NCBI GenBank assembly: GCA_937888925.1
Contig: CALARM010000432.1
Span: 1 to 7,682 of the forward strand
DNA from: an uncultured Synergistia bacterium
GTDB taxonomy: Bacteria; Eremiobacterota; SpSt-956; JAKJGF01
Length of the DNA: 7,682 bases
Direction of reading: 5' to 3'
The position numbers and the translations under genes are program-made. Within the stretch, counting starts at the first letter, position 1. Every line of letters begins with the position of its first letter. The notes beneath the pieces are model-generated. The model was not told the DNA's origin and did not search any database. It saw only the letters and a program-made list of their open reading frames with translations. Below are positions 5,973 to 7,682 of this stretch, in pieces.

Positions 5973-7682
5973 TCACACCTTGCGCATAACAGGGGATGAT
6001 ACGGATTGAATGGCCTCCCCCAGCATTTTAAAGCTGAAAGGTTTCATCAGCAATTTCGTAACACCCATAGTGGAAAAATTTTCCTCGTTTATATAATCAC
6101 TGTGGCCGGTACAGAGTATTACAGGAATGTCATCTCTTATGGCTTTTATCTTTTTTGTCAGTTCTATACCGCTCATTTCAGGCATAGTCTGATCTGTAAT
6201 AATAAGATCAAACTCGCAGGGGCTCTCTGTAAATACCTTTAAAGCTTTCTCACTCGATACAGTGGTAAAGACATTACACCCGAATCTTTTCAGAAACTGT
6301 TCACTTATGGCGACAATTGTTTCTTCGTCATCTACAAAAAGTATTCTTATTCCTTTGCTTATATATAAAGGCTTTTCCTCTGTTTCATTCTTTATATATT
6401 CGTTATAATCTTTCAGACAGGGAAAAAATATATCAAAACTTGTGCCCTTTCCGGCTGTGCTGTATACCTTTATATCTCCGTTATGGCTTTTTACTATGCC
6501 ATATACTACAGAAAGACCCATACCGCTTCCTTTCCCCGTTGATTTTGTTGTAAAAAATGGTTCAAATATATGTTCAATAACATTACTTTCCATACCATGG
6601 CCTGTATCGCTTACCGTAAGTTTTACCCAGTGTCCCGGTGATAGTCCTCTATAGAGAGACAGATTTTTTTTATCAATATCTATGTCTGTGAGAGTGACAT
6701 TGATAATACCCTTTCCCTCCGACATGGAATGAATTGCATTTGTACACAGATTTATTAAAATCTGATGGATAGATGTTGCATCTCCCGCTATTATACTGCT
6801 GTTTCCTTCAAAATCTTTACATATGCTGATTGTTGAAGGAAGTAACGGATTTATCAGCTCAAAGGCTTCCTTTATGACTTCAGATAGTTTTAACGGTTTT
6901 ATTTCTTTTTTCCCTTTCTGGCTGAAGAAAAGTATCTGTTTTACAATATCTTTTGCCCGGAAACAGGATTTCACTATCTGCATAAGATATTCATTCAGCG
7001 GACTATTTTCCGGAAGTTCATCTATGGTCATTTCCGTATAACCTAATATGACTCCCAGTATATTGTTGAATTCATGGGCAATACCACCTGAAAGGGTACC
7101 GAGAGATTTCAGTTTCTGTGCCATATTTAACTCTTCCTGGAGTTTCTTTTTTTCTTCTTCTTTTTCTTTTCTTTCAGTAATATCTATCATGGCCGTTCTA
7201 TAGAGGATTCTGCCTTCCTCATTAATGGGAACGGTCGTAAGTTCCAGATAAATTATTTCTCCGTTCTTTCTTTTTACAGACAGGGAAATTTCTGAGCTTA
7301 TATGTTTATCATGTTTTTTCCATCTGGAAAGATAGGATAGAAATTTCTTAGAATCCTCTGAAGTTATATAGTTCAGAAAAGGCATGCCTGAAAGTTCTTC
7401 TTTATTCCTTCCCAGTAATTCTGCGCCTGTTATGTTTATTTCTATAATCAGCCCGTTCTCGTCCATTGTTACATAACCGCAGGGAGCAAAATCATAGAGA
7501 TCTGCATATCTGTTACGGGAATATTCAAGTTCCTCTCTTGTTTCTTTTAATTCCCTGTTCTGCATTTCCAGTTCTATCTGATGTACATGAAGTTCATGTA
7601 TTGTTTTCTTCAATTCATTCCCTGAATTTTCTTTATTTTTTATATCTTCCATTTCCCTGAGTGATTTTATTAATTCTTCTCT
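5973..7682 (-). CDS. Hybrid sensor histidine kinase, PAS-HisKA-HATPase-REC (5' end probably outside window)
   Basis: This is a soluble hybrid kinase; residues are numbered from the in-frame ATG at 7652 (559 aa). In order: coiled coil with HQIELEMQNREL (24-35), PAS (about 44-161), a basic/acidic linker coil (162-178), HisKA with H-box GGIAHEFNN (H193), and HATPase_c with N-box N301/N305, G1 DTGHGM (349-354), F-box EPFFTTK (364-370) and G2 GSGMGLS (375-381). A C-terminal receiver follows with D441/D442, phosphoacceptor D487, T515 and K537. All phosphotransfer residues are present. A C-terminal REC with no output domain implies relay to a separate Hpt or regulator protein, or self-regulation. 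The frame stays open upstream of the ATG to the window edge and encodes coiled-coil-like REELIKSLRE. The AGGG before the ATG is only 2-3 nt away, too close for a good ribosome site, so the true start is probably further upstream, perhaps with more sensor domains. It converges on the radical SAM operon. Confidence 0.93.
   Translation of the reverse strand, partial: REELIKSLREMEDIKNKENSGNELKKTIHELHVHQIELEMQNRELKETREELEYSRNRYADLYDFAPCGYVTMDENGLIIEINITGAELLGRNKEELSGMPFLNYITSEDSKKFLSYLSRWKKHDKHISSEISLSVKRKNGEIIYLELTTVPINEEGRILYRTAMIDITERKEKEEEKKKLQEELNMAQKLKSLGTLSGGIAHEFNNILGVILGYTEMTIDELPENSPLNEYLMQIVKSCFRAKDIVKQILFFSQKGKKEIKPLKLSEVIKEAFELINPLLPSTISICKDFEGNSSIIAGDATSIHQILINLCTNAIHSMSEGKGIINVTLTDIDIDKKNLSLYRGLSPGHWVKLTVSDTGHGMESNVIEHIFEPFFTTKSTGKGSGMGLSVVYGIVKSHNGDIKVYSTAGKGTSFDIFFPCLKDYNEYIKNETEEKPLYISKGIRILFVDDEETIVAISEQFLKRFGCNVFTTVSSEKALKVFTESPCEFDLIITDQTMPEMSGIELTKKIKAIRDDIPVILCTGHSDYINEENFSTMGVTKLLMKPFSFKMLGEAIQSVSSPVMRKV

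Overview
The window is about 7.7 kb of AT-rich DNA (roughly mid-30s % GC by eye). Codon use is rich in AGA, ATA and AAA, with AGGAG-type ribosome sites. The content is several PAS-rich cytoplasmic histidine kinases, an NtrC-type sigma-54 activator and a cobalamin-binding radical SAM enzyme. This suggests a low-GC, Gram-negative, probably anaerobic bacterium of the Desulfobacterota or Nitrospirota type. That assignment is inference; no taxonomic marker gene is present. No tRNA, rRNA, insertion sequence, integrase or CRISPR array was seen.

Layout. Bases 1-1478 (minus) hold a REC-PAS-AAA+ sigma-54-dependent response regulator whose C-terminus lies beyond the left edge. Just upstream of it in the same operon (minus, 1527-3674) is a soluble triple-PAS histidine kinase. 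A 451-bp divergent intergenic region (3675-4125) follows. It holds a good extended -10 sigma-70-type promoter facing the kinase, three 11-bp direct repeats that read as overlapping sigma-54 -24/-12 elements on the same strand, and a second sigma-54-like element facing the other way. On the plus strand are a B12-binding radical SAM protein (4126-5568) and, 13 bp later, a 105-aa GTG-start protein (5582-5899) that resembles small Pepco/Trypco-like proteins. A long hairpin (5917-5968) separates this operon from a convergent hybrid kinase, PAS-HisKA-HATPase-REC (minus, 5973 to the right edge), whose reading frame stays open to the edge.

How the genes may work together. The kinase and NtrC-type regulator form a standard two-component operon. 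Sigma-54-like elements lie on both sides of the shared intergenic region, so the regulator could control its own operon and the divergent radical SAM/small-protein operon; this is inference. The second kinase carries a PAS module closely related to one in the first kinase, so the two are probably duplicated or shuffled paralogs.

The most unusual signal is a four-copy 15-bp tandem repeat inside the first kinase's second PAS domain. It encodes a run of CKKCK pentads with eight cysteines. Compared with the neighbouring kinase, exactly three extra units are inserted in frame, which looks like a recent slippage expansion that has built a thiol-rich, possibly metal- or redox-responsive loop.
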